From: Actinomycetaceae bacterium
GTDB taxonomy: Bacteria; Actinomycetota; Actinomycetes; Actinomycetales; Actinomycetaceae
Direction of reading: 5' to 3'
Length of the DNA stretch: 33,469 nucleotides
NCBI GenBank assembly: GCA_012516575.1
Contig: JAAYWS010000010.1
Span: forward strand, 1-33,469
Part shown: one piece after another, positions 33,468 to 33,469 of the stretch
Layout of the letters: every line of letters starts with the position of its first letter
How positions within the stretch are numbered: the stretch's first letter is position 1
Notes under the pieces: generated by a model
Databases searched by the model: none
Told to the model about the DNA's origin: nothing
What the model saw: the letters and a program-made list of their open reading frames with translations, nothing else
Program-made: the position numbers and the translations under genes

Positions 33468-33469
33468 GT

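Overview
The window looks like chromosome from a moderate-GC actinobacterium, probably an Actinomycetaceae member of the Arcanobacterium/Trueperella type. The family call rests on gene order and protein style; the genus is a guess. Markers include an actinobacterial integration host factor (mihF), a PriA without helicase motifs, an AroK-AroB fusion, the rarA-rpsD-DUF948-alaS-ruvX-mltG-aro-efp-nusB order and many GTG starts.

Layout. Positions 1-19557 form an almost unbroken minus-strand block of housekeeping genes. In transcription order these are rarA, rpsD, a DUF948-like membrane protein, alaS, ruvX, mltG, a degenerate aroE-like gene, a prepilin peptidase, aroC, the aroK-aroB fusion, a shikimate-kinase-like P-loop protein, efp, nusB, then after a 300-base gap mihF, gmk, rpoZ, coaBC, metK, priA and the 5' part of fmt. 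Many junctions overlap or nearly touch (TAATG, GTGA), which suggests translational coupling. Positions 19634-22093 (plus) encode an MMPL-family membrane transporter. Positions 22142-27592 (minus) are an accessory block: a membrane protein with a zinc ribbon at each end, two tandem secreted proteins made only of aromatic wall-binding-type repeats, a beta-propeller-like lipoprotein and a GNAT acetyltransferase. aspS (27700-29502, minus) follows. Then come an MFS transporter and a DEAD-box RNA helicase on the plus strand, and the 3' end of an unidentified minus-strand gene at the right edge.

How the genes work together. The left block links translation (rpsD, alaS, efp, fmt, aspS), transcription (rpoZ, nusB), nucleotide and cofactor supply (gmk, coaBC, metK), chromosome maintenance (mihF, ruvX, rarA, priA), wall synthesis (mltG) and the shikimate pathway. 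The pyrimidine genes (pyrR-pyrB-pyrC-carAB-pyrF) that commonly sit between nusB and mihF in actinobacteria are absent.

Most worth a second look: the tandem repeat-only wall-binding proteins with a conserved two-cysteine N-terminus; the divergent AroE-like and shikimate-kinase-like proteins inside an otherwise normal aro operon; a possible internal translation start inside aroKB; GC-rich hairpins exactly 19 nt upstream of two starts; and four genes with a -10-like hexamer six bases before the start codon, as expected for leaderless mRNAs. I found no tRNA, rRNA, CRISPR array, insertion sequence or phage gene.
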